Positions 34,880 to 45,560 are shown, numbered from the stretch's first letter. The stretch: DNA of 64,000 nucleotides from Cephalopachus bancanus (GCA_027257055.1 JAPVLO010000323.1:941001-1005000), one strand, 5' to 3'. Program-made: numbers and translations. Notes: a model not told the origin generated them from the letters alone.

Positions 34880-36017
34880 GAAAGCACTCAAAGACTAGTG
34901 GGGGCATGTCAGAAGGACACAGAATCCAGCTTCAAAGAACTTCCTGCTAGCTAAATCTGGTTAATTTGAGCATCAAAATAAATAATGATGGTAACATTAC
35001 AACCCATAGAATAAAATAAGATCCTGTGAACCCAGACAGATGGAAGGGAGGGAGGGAGGAAGAGAGCTTTATCTGGAAGTAAATTGTCAACTAATAAATA
35101 CAGAAAGAATGATGACTTTCAAAAGAACCATTTGACAACCACCATAGTAATAATTGTTTCAGGCAAGAATAATTAATGGACTTTAAATTGAGTGGGTAAA
35201 CTTTGATAAAAAATAAGATATTTGTATAGTCTCAAAGTATCTTTCCACAAAACACTTATTAATTACCAAAGGTAGATTTTAATGAAGAAATCTGGCAGAT
35301 TCCATGTTGACTAGGTGATCAAAGTTAACACGACCACTAATGAGACATAGTGACATCATATGCCTCCTGATACGATGTACCCAGAGGGACACAACATCAC
35401 TTCTGTGGTTTCCCTGCCAAAAATGTACAGTCTGAGTCTAATCATGAAGAAATATTAAACAAACTCAAACTGAGGGACTTTCTCAATTATGACTAGCCTA
35501 TACTCTTCAAAAATGTCAAGTTTTTGACAGACAAAGAAAAACTAAAGAACTGTCCTAGATTAAAGAAGACTAAAACAGCATGCCAACTAAATGCAAGAGT
35601 AATCCTGGATTGGATCTTGAACCAGAATTTTTTTTCTTTTCCCATAAAGGACATTAATAGGATAATTGGCAAAATTCAAATAAGGTTTGTAGGTAAGATA
35701 TTAATGAACACTATCTATGTTAATTTCCTGATTTTGAAAATTATACTATAGTTATGTCAGACCATGTCATTGTTTACTAGAAGTATGCACTGAACTACGT
35801 AGGAGTCCATCTGCATGTCTGCAACTTAGTTTCAAATGATTTAGAAAAAATATTATATATATTATGTATATATCTGGAGAAAGCGAATGATAGGGCATAT
35901 ACTATATAGTAAAAAACGTTAACATTTAGGGAATCTGGATGAAGATTATGTAAGAAGGTACTATGTTTTGCAATTTTTAAAATAAATGTGGAATTATTTC
36001 AAAATTAAAAATAAAAC
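34880..36017 (+). mobile_element. Old L1 LINE 3' UTR
   Basis: Collinear with an L1M-type 3' UTR: GAGCATCAAAATAAATAATG, GAGGGACTTTCTCAATTATG, ATACTCTTCAAAAATGTCAA, GACAAAGAAAAACTAAAGAAC, TGTTAATTTCCTGATTTTGA and a terminal ATTTCAAAATTAAAAATAAA. Interior parts are diverged. Confidence 0.72.
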
Positions 36018-36489
36018 AGAAAAGAAAAGTTGTGGTCCTAGAGAGAAAGTACACTGGGAAAAAGATCTGAGATGTATGTGTTCATCCAGTTATACACAAG
36101 GCTGTTCAGCTATATTTCCCGGGGATGGGTTGCCGCCTACTTCCTTAAAGGGAGTCCCAGCTGCTTGGTTACTTAAGCTGTTTTCCTGTCTGCCCTGGCA
36201 CCAGTGCCTCTGCCAAAGTCTAGGTCCAGGTGACTGCCCACAGGACCTGAACCCTAGAAATAACTATGCAGCTTCTTCAAAGAATACTCACTTATAGGTA
36301 TATACACCAAGTGATGCCAGGGTCACATGGCAAATCCCCATTGCTACTTCTGGGAGGTAAATGTGGGTGGTATAAAACTGCTGGTAACCATAGAACAAAG
36401 GTCTTAGAGTCATGGCTAGAGGAATGAAGGAGGAAAGTCTTTGACACTTTCAGTCTTGAGATTAAAAACTGCTTTCTTCCTTTCAAAAA
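36018..36489. other. Unique or old unidentified repeat
   Basis: Contains AGTCCCAGCTGCTTGG at 36151, followed by TTAAGCTGTTTTCCTG; a similar arrangement recurs about 760 bases downstream beyond the Alu. Family not recognised. Confidence 0.35.
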
Positions 36490-36503
36490 CACATTGTGTT
36501 TTA

Positions 36504-36797
36504 TTTTTATTTTTTATTTTTTGAGTTGGAGTCTCACTCAGTCGCCCAGACTGGAGTGCAGTGGCCACTCCCGGCCACCGCAGCCTCGACCTGCTGGGCT
36601 CCGGCGAGCTTTCCGCCTCAGCCTTCCAGTAGCTAGAACTACAGGTGCGCGCTACCACGCCCGGCTAATTTTTTTGATTTATTGTAGAAATGAGGTCTCA
36701 CCTGCCCAGGCGGGTCTCGAACACGCAGACTCAGGCAATCCACTCACCTCAGCCTCCCAAAGACGCGGGATTACAGGCTGAGCCACCGAGCCTGGCT
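36504..36797 (-). mobile_element. Alu SINE, young lineage-specific tier, antisense, perfect target-site duplication
   Basis: Antisense reading shows GCAGTGGCCACTCCCGGCC, CTGCTGGGCTCCGGCGA, and CACCTGCCCAGGCGGGTCTC (short junction). Flanked by CACATTGTGTTTTA at 36490-36503 and 36798-36811, a perfect 14-base duplication. Confidence 0.96.
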
Positions 36798-36811
36798 CAC
36801 ATTGTGTTTTA

Positions 36812-37662
36812 TAATGTGCCAAAGCAACTGCCAGTTGGGGATCAGAAAACTGCCCTGAATAAAACAAGATGGCAGCTGCATGGAGTGCTGCTTTCTATTT
36901 GAAGGTAGTCCCAGGTGCTTGGCCTCTAAAGCTGTCTTTCTTGCTGCTCTAAGAAAATGGGCACCAGGAAAGAGAGAAAGAGAGAGATTGGGGGGAAGGT
37001 GGGAGGGAAAGAGAGAGAGATTGGGAGAGGGAGAGTGGTGAAGAGACAGGAGAGAAGAAAATAAAAAGAAACAGAAAACCTTTGCCGTTGGGATCCCTAA
37101 ATGCTCAGTGAAACAAGCTAATATTGGATAATTAATGATGAAGACATCTGCTAAGAACAAGTTATGGCAGATAGCACAGACTTCTAGGATTGAGCAAACT
37201 TCAGCTCCCTCCCCTTCTGACTTGTGTCTTCAGAGACTGAGTTTGTTTAAAAAAAAAAAAAGAATACTTATGAAGAATAAAATATTTTGAGGCATTAAGC
37301 CTAGATATATACTCTCCAGATTCTAGGTTTATTACGTATTTTTCTATCGATGAAATCTCTTTCTCTAACTGAGAATGTTTACCAGGTAAGGGACAAGATG
37401 TTACTTATTAAGAAAATTAATTACCCACAGAATTGTAAGGAGAGAGTATGGTATAATCTCTAGGACTTGTACAAAACCTCAAAGAAAACACAGCTGAAAT
37501 TTGAACACCATTGCTGTGTTAAGAGACAAAAGAGGGCATCAGAATAAAATTGGATTTGATCAGGGTAAATTTGGAGCTATAGAACACTCTTCCAAAAGAA
37601 GAAAGTAGTTCCTAAAACTTGGTTTCTTATTCCATTTTGCCTCTAGGACATTGTAAGGTCTT
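36812..37662. other. Unique sequence with GA-rich tract
   Basis: No gene. GA-rich low-complexity sequence at 36964-37075 generates a Leu/Ser/Pro-rich antisense frame of no significance. Confidence 0.5.
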
Positions 37663-37878
37663 CTTTTTTTTTGAGTTGGAGTCTCACTCTGTCACCCAGA
37701 CTGGAGTGCAGTGGCCACTCCCGGCCACCGCAGCCTCAACCTGCTGGGCTCCAGCGATCTTTCCGCCTCAGACTTCCGAGTAGCCGGAATTACAGACACG
37801 CGCTATCACGTCGGCTGATTTTTTTATTTATTGTAGAGATGAGGTCTCGCCAAGTTGCCCAGGTGGGTCTCGAACCCT
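37663..37878 (-). mobile_element. Alu SINE, antisense, lacking its 5' third
   Basis: Starts with the tail and right monomer (TTGAGTTGGAGTCTCACTC) and continues through CTCGCCAAGTTGCCCAGG to GGGTCTCGAACC, where it stops at an L1 junction. The first 75-80 bases of the left monomer are missing. Confidence 0.92.
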
Positions 37879-38430
37879 CTGTAGAAAACAGTGTGGCGAT
37901 TCCTAAAAGATCTAAAATCACCGTATATTCTACCCAGCAACCCCCTACTGGGAATATACCCAGAGGAACTCAAATTACTCTGTGAAAAAGATACTGCACA
38001 CACATGTTTATTGCAGCATTATTCACAATAGCAAAAACATGGAACCAACTATGCTGCCCATCAAAAGAGGACTGGATTTTAAAAATGTAGTACATATACA
38101 TGATGGAATATTACACAGCCATAAAGAAGGAGAAAATTATGAACTTCATAGCAACTTGGATGGACTTAGGGTCTATAATACTGAGTGAGCTATCACAGAA
38201 ACAAAGAACTGAGTATCACATGTTCTCACTCACAAGTGGACCTTGGACAATTATTCTAATAGATTGGCAGTAGTGGGAAACTGCTGGGGAAGGGAGGGCG
38301 AGGCTGGCAGTAGTGGGAAACTGCCAGGGGCAAGGGGGCCACACCTCATCAACTGTACAAATAATGAACATTTGTATACCTAACCCTGAATTATACCCTA
38401 CACCTTTAAAATTAAAAAAAAAGAAAGAAA
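37879..38430 (+). mobile_element. L1 LINE, ORF2 end plus 3' UTR
   Basis: Recognisable L1 3' portion: CCCCTACTGGGAATATACCC, TTTATTGCAGCATTATTCAC, GATGGAATATTACACAGCC, CACATGTTCTCACTCACAAG. The 3' UTR contains a 48-base near-duplicate (GGCAGTAGTGGGAAACTGC at 38268 and 38305) and ends with an A-rich tail. Frames are broken. Confidence 0.9.
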
Positions 38431-38514
38431 AAATAATTTTAAAAATAAATAAAAAGTTTAGTCTGTATCCTGAAGGCAATGGAGAAGGTTTGAAGAGTTT
38501 TAGCAGGAGAGTAA

Positions 38515-38615
38515 CAGGTATTCATTCATTTAATAAATAATTACTGAGCATCTACAGTATGCCAAAGATTGTTCTACATGCTGGGGAAATAGCAGCTAGA
38601 CATGACTGTATAAGA
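38515..38615 (-). mobile_element. L2 LINE, antisense fragment
   Basis: TTCATTCATTTAATAAATAA, TTACTGAGCATCTACAGTAT, GCCAAAGATTGTTCTACATG and CTGGGGAAATAGCAGC follow the antisense start of the L2 3' end. Confidence 0.65.
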
Positions 38616-38626
38616 AAAATAAGCCA

Positions 38627-38762
38627 GGCCAGGTGCGGTGGCTCAAGTCCGTAATCCCAGCACTTTAGGAGGATGAGGTGAGAGGTTTACCTGAGTCCAG
38701 GGGTTCGAGACCAGCCTGGACACCTTGGTGAGACTTCGACTCTACAATAAAAATCAAAAAAT
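38627..38762 (+). mobile_element. Alu left half, cut at the linker by an L1 junction
   Basis: GGCCAGGTGCGGTGGCTCAA, GGGGTTCGAGACCAGCC and CTCTACAATAAAAATC belong to the lineage-specific dimer group, but no right monomer follows; L1 sequence begins within the linker. Confidence 0.88.
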
Positions 38763-38764
38763 TT

Positions 38765-41362
38765 ATTCAGCACCCTTTTTTGATTTAAAAACTCTTACAT
38801 CAGTTTAGATATAGAAGGAAAGTTCCTCAACATAATAAAGACCATTTATTAAAAACACAGCTAACATCAAAGTCAATGGGGAACTGAAAGCTTTTCCATT
38901 AAGATCCAGTACAAAGCAGGAATGCCCATTCTCACCACTTCTATTCAACATAGTAGTGAAAGTACTAGTAAGAGCAATCAAACAAGAAAAATAAATAAAA
39001 GTCACCCAAATCAGAAAGGAAGAAGTAAAAATATCTCTCTTGGCAGATGGCATGAAAGCTTATATGTAGAAAACTCCAAAGATTCCACTAAAAACTACTA
39101 TAACTGATTGAATAAATTTGCAAAATACAAAATCAACATTCAAAATTCAGTAGCATTTCTATATACAAATAACAATCTAGCCAAAAAAGAAATCAAGAAA
39201 CAATTTAATTTATGATATCATCAAATACCTAAGAATAAACTTATCCAAGAAGGTGAAATATTTGTACACTAAAAACTATAAAACACTGATTTTTTAAAAA
39301 TTGAAGACATAAGTAAATGAAAAGGCATCCTGTATTCATGGATAGAAAATTAATATTTTTGAAATATCCATACTGCCCAAAGCAATATAGAGATTTAGCA
39401 CACTTCCTATCAAAATTCCAATGGCATTCTTCATAGAAACAGAAAAAAATATCCTAAAATGTGTATGGAACCACAAAAAAAAAAAAAAAAATTTAATAGC
39501 CAGAGCAATACTAAGAAAGAGAAAACAAACTTGGAAGCATCACATTTTCTAATTTCAAATTATATTGCAAAGCTATGGTAATCAAAACAATATAGGCTGG
39601 GCTCGGTGGCTCAGCCTGTAATCCCGTGCCTTTGGGAGGCTGAGGTGAGTGGATTGCCTGAGCCCGCGGGTTCGAGACCCACCTGGGCAACTTGACGAGA
39701 CCTCATCTCTACAATAAATCAAAAATTAGCCGGGCGTGGTAGCGCGCACCTGTAATTCCGGCTACTCGGAAGGCTGAGGCAGAAGGATTGCCGAAGCCCA
39801 GTAGGTTGAGGCTACGGTGGCCGGGAGCGGCCACTGAACTCCAGTCTGGGCAACGGAGTGAAACTCCAACTCGAAAAAAATATATATATATATGATACTG
39901 TCATAAAAACAATGACACAGAATAGAGAGCCCAGAAATAAATCCAAACATATATGGTTAACTAATTTTCAATAGAGACATCAGAAGATACAATGGGAAAA
40001 GATAATATTTTTCAATAAATGATGCCCAGAAAACTGGATTCCCACATACAAAAGAATGAAATTGGACTCAAGCTATACACAAAAATCTACTAAAAATGGA
40101 TAAAAGATCTGAAAGTGAAATTTGAAACCATAAAGCTCCTAGAAGAAAACATAGAGAAAGAGATTCTCAACACTGGCCTTGGCAATGATTTTTCGGATAT
40201 CACAGCATAAGCTCAGGTTACAAAACCAAAACTAAATAAATGAGACTATATCTCACTAATAAGCTTCTGCACAACAAAGAAAGAAATCCACAAAATAAAA
40301 AGACAACCTATGGAATGGATGGAAAAAAATTGCAAACCACTTATCTGATAAGGAGTTAATAACCAAAATTTATAAGGAATTCTTACAACTCAATAGCAGA
40401 AAAATAACCCAAATTAAAAAGATGAGGAAAGGACATTTCTCCAAAGACATACAAATGTCCAACAGGTATACGAAAAGGTGCTCAACATCATGAATCATCA
40501 GGGAAATGTAAATTAAAACCACTGTGAGATACCACCTCACACCCATAAGGGTGATGACCATCAAAAAGAAGAAATAAAAAATGTCAGCAAAGGTACAGAG
40601 AAAAAGAAACCCTTGTGCACTGCTGGTGTGGATGTACATTGGAACAGTCATTAGAGATAACAGGTTCCTAAATAAATTAAAAATAGAGCTAACATACATC
40701 CCAGCAAATCCTCTTCTGAATATATACCCAAAGGAGATTAAAAAAAAGACAAAAAACCCACACATCATAAAGATATCTGCACTCCCATGTTCATTGCAGT
40801 GCTATTCACAATGGCCAAGATATAGAAACAATCTAAATGTCCATCAGCAGACACATGGATTTTTTTTTTAATGTGCTATATAAACAGAATGGAATATTAT
40901 TCAGCCTTAAAAGAGGCAATCCCACCACTTGCCACAACATGGATGGACCTGGAAGACATTATGCTGAATGAAATAAGCCAGATACAGAGAGAAAAATATT
41001 GCATAATCTCACTTATATATGCAATATTACAAATACACATATTCCACGGGGTGAAGAGGGGGAAGGAAATTGAGAAACATAACTCAGAGGATACAAAATA
41101 TCAGATATGTAAAATGAACAAGTTTACAGATCCAATGTACAACATGGGACAAAATTAATAAAATTGTGTTGTATTAGAGATGTTTGTTAAATAAGCAGAT
41201 TTTAGCTGCTCTTGTCATCAAAATAGGTAACTATGCGAGGTGACAGATATGTTAATCTGTTTCACTATAGTCATCATTTTACTATTTGTATATATCCCCA
41301 AACATGTTGTAAACCTCAAATATACACAATAAAATGTATTGGGAAAAAAATACAAGAAATTA
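38765..41362 (+). mobile_element. L1 LINE, ORF2 C-terminal region to 3' end, with an Alu inside
   Basis: Sense L1 from the part after the reverse-transcriptase core (AAAGCAGGAATGCCCATTCTC, GGCAGATGGCATGAAAGC-type) through CACAAAGCAATATAG-type sequence, GGAATATTATTCAGCC and TATGCTGAATGAAATAAGCC to a 3' UTR ending near 41362 (ACAATAAAATGTATTGGG). 5'-truncated, with many stops. The Alu at 39595-39889 splits it. Confidence 0.9.
39595..39889 (+). mobile_element. Alu SINE, lineage-specific, inside L1
   Basis: CTCAGCCTG, CCCGTGCCTTTGGG, GGGCAACTTGACGAGACC and GGGAGCGGCCACTGAACTCC: mixes the older junction with the younger head and right monomer, an intermediate between the tiers. The tail runs into (TA)n. 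L1 sequence continues on both sides, so the Alu is younger than the L1. Confidence 0.95.
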
Positions 41363-41439
41363 GAAAGAAAGTCACTCTACCAGCATACCTGTCCTCCCTC
41401 CATGTATAAAAGTTAAACACAACTCAGAAAATGTCTGCT

Positions 41440-41780
41440 AAACATACCCTTTTTCTAAGTCACCAGAAATATTGTTGGCAGCTGCTGGTGACAACTTATT
41501 TCATTACATTCTAATGATGTAAACTGCTCCCTCAGGATGATTTAGCTTGCTGCAGACAAAACGCTTATTGCTTCTTTACTCATGTAGAACACAAACGATT
41601 GCTGGGAAACTCAAACCCAATATTCAGGATTTTAAGCTAACCTAACAGACCAGCAGCATTCTATGGAGAATAAAGGCGGTTTAACAGGAATACATTTCAC
41701 AGCCTGAATTACTGCCACATTGCATTCTATATGTGCAGTCTATTAATCCAGGTTTCATTTTGAAGCCTGGAATTTGGGAA
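41440..41780. promoter_or_regulatory. Possible conserved non-coding element
   Basis: Repeat-free, dense in motifs: GGCAGCTGCTGGTGACAAC (E-box CAGCTG), CATTCTAATGATGTAAAC, ATTTAGCTTGCTGCAG and CAGTCTATTAATCCAGG. It lies between an L1 end and an Alu. Judged on texture only. Confidence 0.3.
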
Positions 41781-41995
41781 GCCAAGGGAATTTCTTGGCA
41801 TGGTTCCAACTCTTCCCCAGTCAGAATTGGGTAATCAACAGATCTTTAGCTGGGTACCACAGGGAGCTTGTGGGAGTAAAGTCCACGTGCTCCCTCCAGT
41901 TCATGGGTGGCTTTAAGGAGTGGCTTCTAAATATCTGCCAGGGGACCAGGTACTTCAGAATTGTCTGAGGTGGTTGTTAAAAACATGGATTTGGT

Positions 41996-42296
41996 CGGGC
42001 TTGGCGGCTCAGTCTATAATCCCAGCACTTGGGGAGGCCGAGGCAAGTGGATTGCCTGAGTCCACGGGTTTGAGACCAGCTGGACAAGTTAGCGCAACCT
42101 CATCTCTACAATAAAAAATAAATAAAAAATAGCCGGGCATGGTAGCGCGCATCTCTAGTTCCGGCTACTCGGAAGGCTGAGGTCGAAGGATCGCTGGAGC
42201 CCAGAAGGTCAACACTGGGGTGGCCGTGAGCGTGCATGCCACTGCACTCCAGCCTGGGCAAAGGAGTGAGACTCCAACTCAAAAAAAAACAAAACA
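41996..42296 (+). mobile_element. Alu SINE, lineage-specific, perfect target-site duplication
   Basis: Head CGGGCTTGGCGGCTCAGTCT, linker with AATAAAAAATAAATAAA, tail (AAAAC)n. AAAACATGGATTTGGT occurs at 41980-41995 and again after the tail from about 42297. Confidence 0.94.
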
Positions 42297-42584
42297 AAAC
42301 ATGGATTTGGTGGATTTACCTGAGACTTATTGAATAAGCCCCTCTGGGTGTGCAGCCTGGAAATCTGTACGTTGAACAAGCTCCCAGGGGAAGTGATGTG
42401 CAGCCAGATACGTCAGCTTCTTTAAGGAATTATCTGAATGGGAGCAGGTACATAAAATTCATCAGTTCAACCCACAGAAACAAAAGCATCTTGCTCAGGG
42501 TTGTCCAGAGCCCACGGCAGAACACTTGTATTACCTCTGGTTCTACCTCCGACCCTGCACTTCTGATAGGCTCTCTGTTAGTTC

Positions 42585-42865
42585 CATTCGTGAGACCTTG
42601 GGCAAGTTAGACTTTCTGAGTCTGAGTCTTACTTAGACTTTGTGAGTCTTACTTAGACTTTGTGAGTCTTACTTAGACTTTGTGAGTCTTACTTAGACTT
42701 TCTGAGTCTTACTTTTAGACTTTCTGAGTCTTACTTAGACTTTCTGAGTCTCAGCTTCTTCACTGACAAAATAGGGATGATATCACAATTGACTAGGTTG
42801 TTAAAAAGGTTAAACCGGTTCACACGCATAAGTACCTGACACGTAGCAGTCAATAACTATTAGCC
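42585..42865 (+). mobile_element. MIR SINE disrupted by an internal minisatellite
   Basis: MIR begins around GAGACCTTGGGCAAGTTAG, is expanded by the tandem array at 42608-42750, and resumes with CTCAGCTTCTTCACTGAC, AAATAGGGATGATATCAC and CATAAGTACCTGACACGTAG. Confidence 0.75.
42608..42750. repeat. 20-base minisatellite, about 7 copies
   Basis: Unit TGAGTCTTACTTAGACTTTG, with a later C variant (TTTCTGAG) in the last copies and one copy carrying two extra Ts. It appears to have grown by duplication of the MIR segment that normally reads like TTCTCTGAGCCTCAG. Confidence 0.93.
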
Positions 42866-43264
42866 ATCTAAAACTGTTTCTGACTTTGTTCAGGATTCAC
42901 TTCTCCTCTTTTATTGGACAATACTACCTTTGTTTTCCCCTCTGAGCACAATATACCTTCCACCATTCCTCCCTCAAACTCACGTCTCCGGTTCTGAACT
43001 GGAACTTGCCCGCAGGCTCCCATTCCATCCACTCTGGCCTTCTCACAGTCACACCAGCACCATCTGGTGCCTGCAAGGCTAGATTCTCCCCTGAGAGTCA
43101 TCTGAGGAGTCTGGAACTCTCCACCGGTCTGCACGAGTTAAGCAACAATAGGAACTTTCAAAACAACATTCTTTACTTGTCCCCAAGGAACAGGAACCCC
43201 TGAGTCCTACATGTTGCCTGCATGGCAGTGTATTGACTGATAACACAAGGGTGGTGATGGGTCA
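42866..43264. other. Unique sequence
   Basis: Pyrimidine-rich single-copy DNA without a gene or recognised repeat. Confidence 0.45.
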
Positions 43265-43267
43265 AGT

Positions 43268-43450
43268 TCTATGTAAAGGGCCTCACTGCAAAGCACTTAT
43301 GAGAAAGGTACTACTGTTCCCATGTTCCCTTTGAGAAAACTGAGGCTTAGAGGAGTTATGAAACTTGCCCAAACTCACAAGAAGTAGCATCCAGGGTTCT
43401 AATTTATGCAGCCTGACTCCAGTATGACTTTTTTTTTAACCATTACACTA
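43268..43450 (-). mobile_element. MIR SINE, antisense
   Basis: GTTCCCATGTTCCCTTTGAG, AAAACTGAGGCTTAGAGGAG, AACTTGCCCAAACTCACAAG and CAGCCTGACTCCAGTATGAC follow antisense MIR order. Confidence 0.82.
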
Positions 43451-43599
43451 AGAATCTCCCAGACAACTTGTAACCATGCAGAATCAATATGATTAAAATC
43501 AGAAAGTATCTAGCATTCCACATGGAGACCTTGCAGCCTCAAGCCAATGTTAGCCCAAGTCTGATCTGCTTTGAGAGACAACGGGCTGTGAGATAAATA

Positions 43600-43860
43600 C
43601 CAAAAGAAGTGGAAGTCCCACTCTGCCACTTATAGATGGATGATTTTGGCTAAAGTCACAAACTTTCTGAGTCTCATTTTTCTTCATCAGTAAAATAGAA
43701 AATATGGGCAACCCCCTCGGGTCCCCTCTCACTATGGGAGCTTTACTGTCCTCTTAATAAATCCTGCTTTCTCAAAAAAAAAAAAAATAGAAAATATAAT
43801 GCCTATTTCTCATAATTGTATAGAAAGATTAAATGAGATAATACATCTGGAAGTGCCCTT
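43600..43860 (+). mobile_element. MIR SINE split by a short retrocopy
   Basis: MIR upstream part CACTCTGCCACTTATAGATG, GAGTCTCATTTTTCTTCATC and AGTAAAATAGAAAATAT; after the insertion it resumes with AATGCCTATTTCTCATAATT, AGATTAAATGAGATAATAC and GGAAGTGCCC. Confidence 0.82.
43706..43783 (+). mobile_element. 78-bp poly-A retrocopy resembling the 3' end of an endogenous retroviral transcript
   Basis: Inserted in a MIR and bounded by perfect 14-base direct repeats AAAATAGAAAATAT (43692-43705 and 43784-43797). Body: CCCTCGGGTCCCCTCTCACT, ATGGGAGCTTTACTGTCC, then TTAATAAATCCTGC and a poly-A run. The TATGGGAGCT...AATAAATC order resembles the R region of gamma-retrovirus-like LTRs, where transcripts end. 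Poly-A plus duplication shows L1-driven copying of an RNA. The source family is inference. Confidence 0.6.
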
Positions 43861-43965
43861 AATATATAAATATATATAGTATATATCAAATATTGATATA
43901 ATATATTGGCATACTGTATATTAGATAATATATAGCAACATATAAATATTATAAATTATAATCAC
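43860..43965. repeat. AT-rich low-complexity tract
   Basis: About 100 bases of TATA/ATAT-rich sequence without regular units. Confidence 0.8.
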
Positions 43966-43967
43966 TC

Positions 43968-44215
43968 ATTCCACTAATATTTATTCAACAGTCACTGTGT
44001 TCCAGGCACTGGAATGAAACTGAAGTAGACACAATCCCTGCCCATCAACTCCTAGTGGAGTACAGAGTCTAGTAAAAAGGAAATTACAAAATAAAGTGAT
44101 AAATACCAAAAGAGAGGGTGTATATCATACAATGAGGACCTACAGGAAAAACACCCAGCCATGACTTAGAAATCTTCCTGGAGAAGATGATATCTACGTC
44201 AAGACCTGGAATTCA
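43968..44215 (-). mobile_element. L2 LINE, antisense 3' region
   Basis: TTCCACTAATATTTATTCAAC, ACTGTGTTCCAGGCACTGG, ACAATCCCTGCCCATCAAC, GAAATCTTCCTGGAGAAGAT and AAGACCTGGAATTCATCAAG follow the antisense L2 3' end. Confidence 0.82.
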
Positions 44216-44716
44216 TCAAGGAGAGAGAGAGAGAGAGAAAGAGAGAGGGAAGGAGAGATGGAGGGAGGGAAGAAACGACAAGTAAAGAAGAGTCAAAGGT
44301 CTCTACTGAGACTCTGGTTGAATAATAGCATCTTGTCCTTGTATAAGAAACACTGAAATGAAAGCATGTTTGGAAGAAGCAATGATAAATTCGGTTTTGC
44401 ATGTGTTGCGCCCAGGGTGCCAGTGGACAGCCAGTGAGTGCTATCCAGTCAGCAGCTGGATAAAAGGATCTGGAGCTCAAGAGACTGATTTTGCATGCAG
44501 CTGTAGATTTGGAAGTCATTATCAGGACATATAAAAGAGTTACACAGAGTAAAGAGAAAAGAGACCCGTACAGGTAGAAAAAGAAGAGGCTACAGAAGGC
44601 TTTGGATTCAATTCTTTTCTGCTTTCCCATGAACCTTATTTCATCAAATATCCTACCTTCTTTTGCTTGTTTTCTTTAACCTCTACCTTTCCCCTTATTC
44701 TGTTCCATGGGCATTT
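44216..44716. other. Unique sequence with GA-rich start
   Basis: GA-rich microsatellite-like tract at 44219-44275, then single-copy DNA. The 143-codon antisense frame at 44199-44630 ends in Ser/Leu repeats produced by that tract and shows no domain. Confidence 0.5.
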
Positions 44717-44734
44717 AAATAAACTAAGTCTCTA

Positions 44735-45024
44735 GCTGGGCTCGGTGGCTCAGCCTGTAATCCCACACTTTGGGAGGCTGAGGTGAGTGGATTGCCTGAG
44801 CCCGCGGCTACGAGACCCGCCTGGGCAACTTGGCGAGACCTCCTCTCTACAATAAATCAAAAATTAGCCGGGCATGGTAGCATGCGCCTGTAGTTCCAGC
44901 TACGTGGAAGGCTGAGGCAGAAGGATCGCCGGAGCCCAGCAGGTCGAGGCTGCGGTGGCCGTGAGCAGCCACTGTACTCCAGTCTGGGTGACAGAGTGAG
45001 TCTCCTACTCTAAATAAATAAGTA
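44735..45024 (+). mobile_element. Alu SINE, lineage-specific
   Basis: GCTGGGCTCGGTGGCTCAGC head, CCCGCGGCTACGAGACC at the B box, GGGCAACTTGGCGAGACC junction, GTGAGCAGCCACTG right arm. The tail has become (AATA)n. AAATAAACTAAGTCT before it and AAATAAACTGTCT after it are the target duplication with two bases lost. Confidence 0.94.
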
Positions 45025-45059
45025 AATAAATAAACTGTCTACCATCCAAAAGATAAATC

Positions 45060-45560
45060 ACTTTTCTCTACCTCTTAATTCTCTCCAGTGACAGTTCTGT
45101 CCACCTCCTCCCCTTCAAAGCCGAACTTCTTGAAATATGAACAGAAGTCTTCAAGTGGAATCTCCATTTTCTCACTTGCCATTCACGTCTCAACCCCTTC
45201 CATTCTGGCTGCTGTCCCTGTCTCTCCATCGAAGCACTCTAACTGAGGTCCTCAATAGCCTCTCCATTGCCAAATCCAAAAGATATATCTTGGTTTTTAA
45301 ATGACTTCTCCAAGGTTTTAGAGAATAGAAGTCAGAAATGTTCTTCTTGCTTGAAATGCACTTTCTTGGACCCCCTTAACTCCATGCTTTCTTGCTTTAA
45401 CACCTCCCTCTCTGAATGTTCCTTCTCAGTCCCTTTGGTGGGGTCATCTTTCTCCATCTCTCTCCTTAATCTTGCTATTCTTCCGGGCTCCTTCTTAGGC
45501 CCTTTTCTTATTATGCAAACATTCTTTCTCATTCCCCCTACCAGTATTTTATACCATACC
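45060..45560 (+). mobile_element. L2 LINE, ORF2 region remnant
   Basis: Pyrimidine-rich sense L2 coding remnant: AACTGAGGTCCTCAATAGCC, TCCATTGCCAAATCC, CACCTCCCTCTCTGAATG and GGGCTCCTTCTTAGGCCC precede where the reverse-transcriptase YADD-type motif would lie. Frames broken. A 104-codon frame at 45267-45581 is part of this relic. Confidence 0.6.

Noticed and set aside
40370..40768. 132-codon minus-strand frame with hydrophobic runs
   Set aside because: It is the complement of L1 ORF2 sequence; A-rich sense sequence gives Phe/Leu/Ile-rich antisense peptides.
44199..44630. 143-codon minus-strand frame
   Set aside because: The end is Ser/Leu repeats from a GA tract, and the start overlaps L2-derived sequence; no domain.
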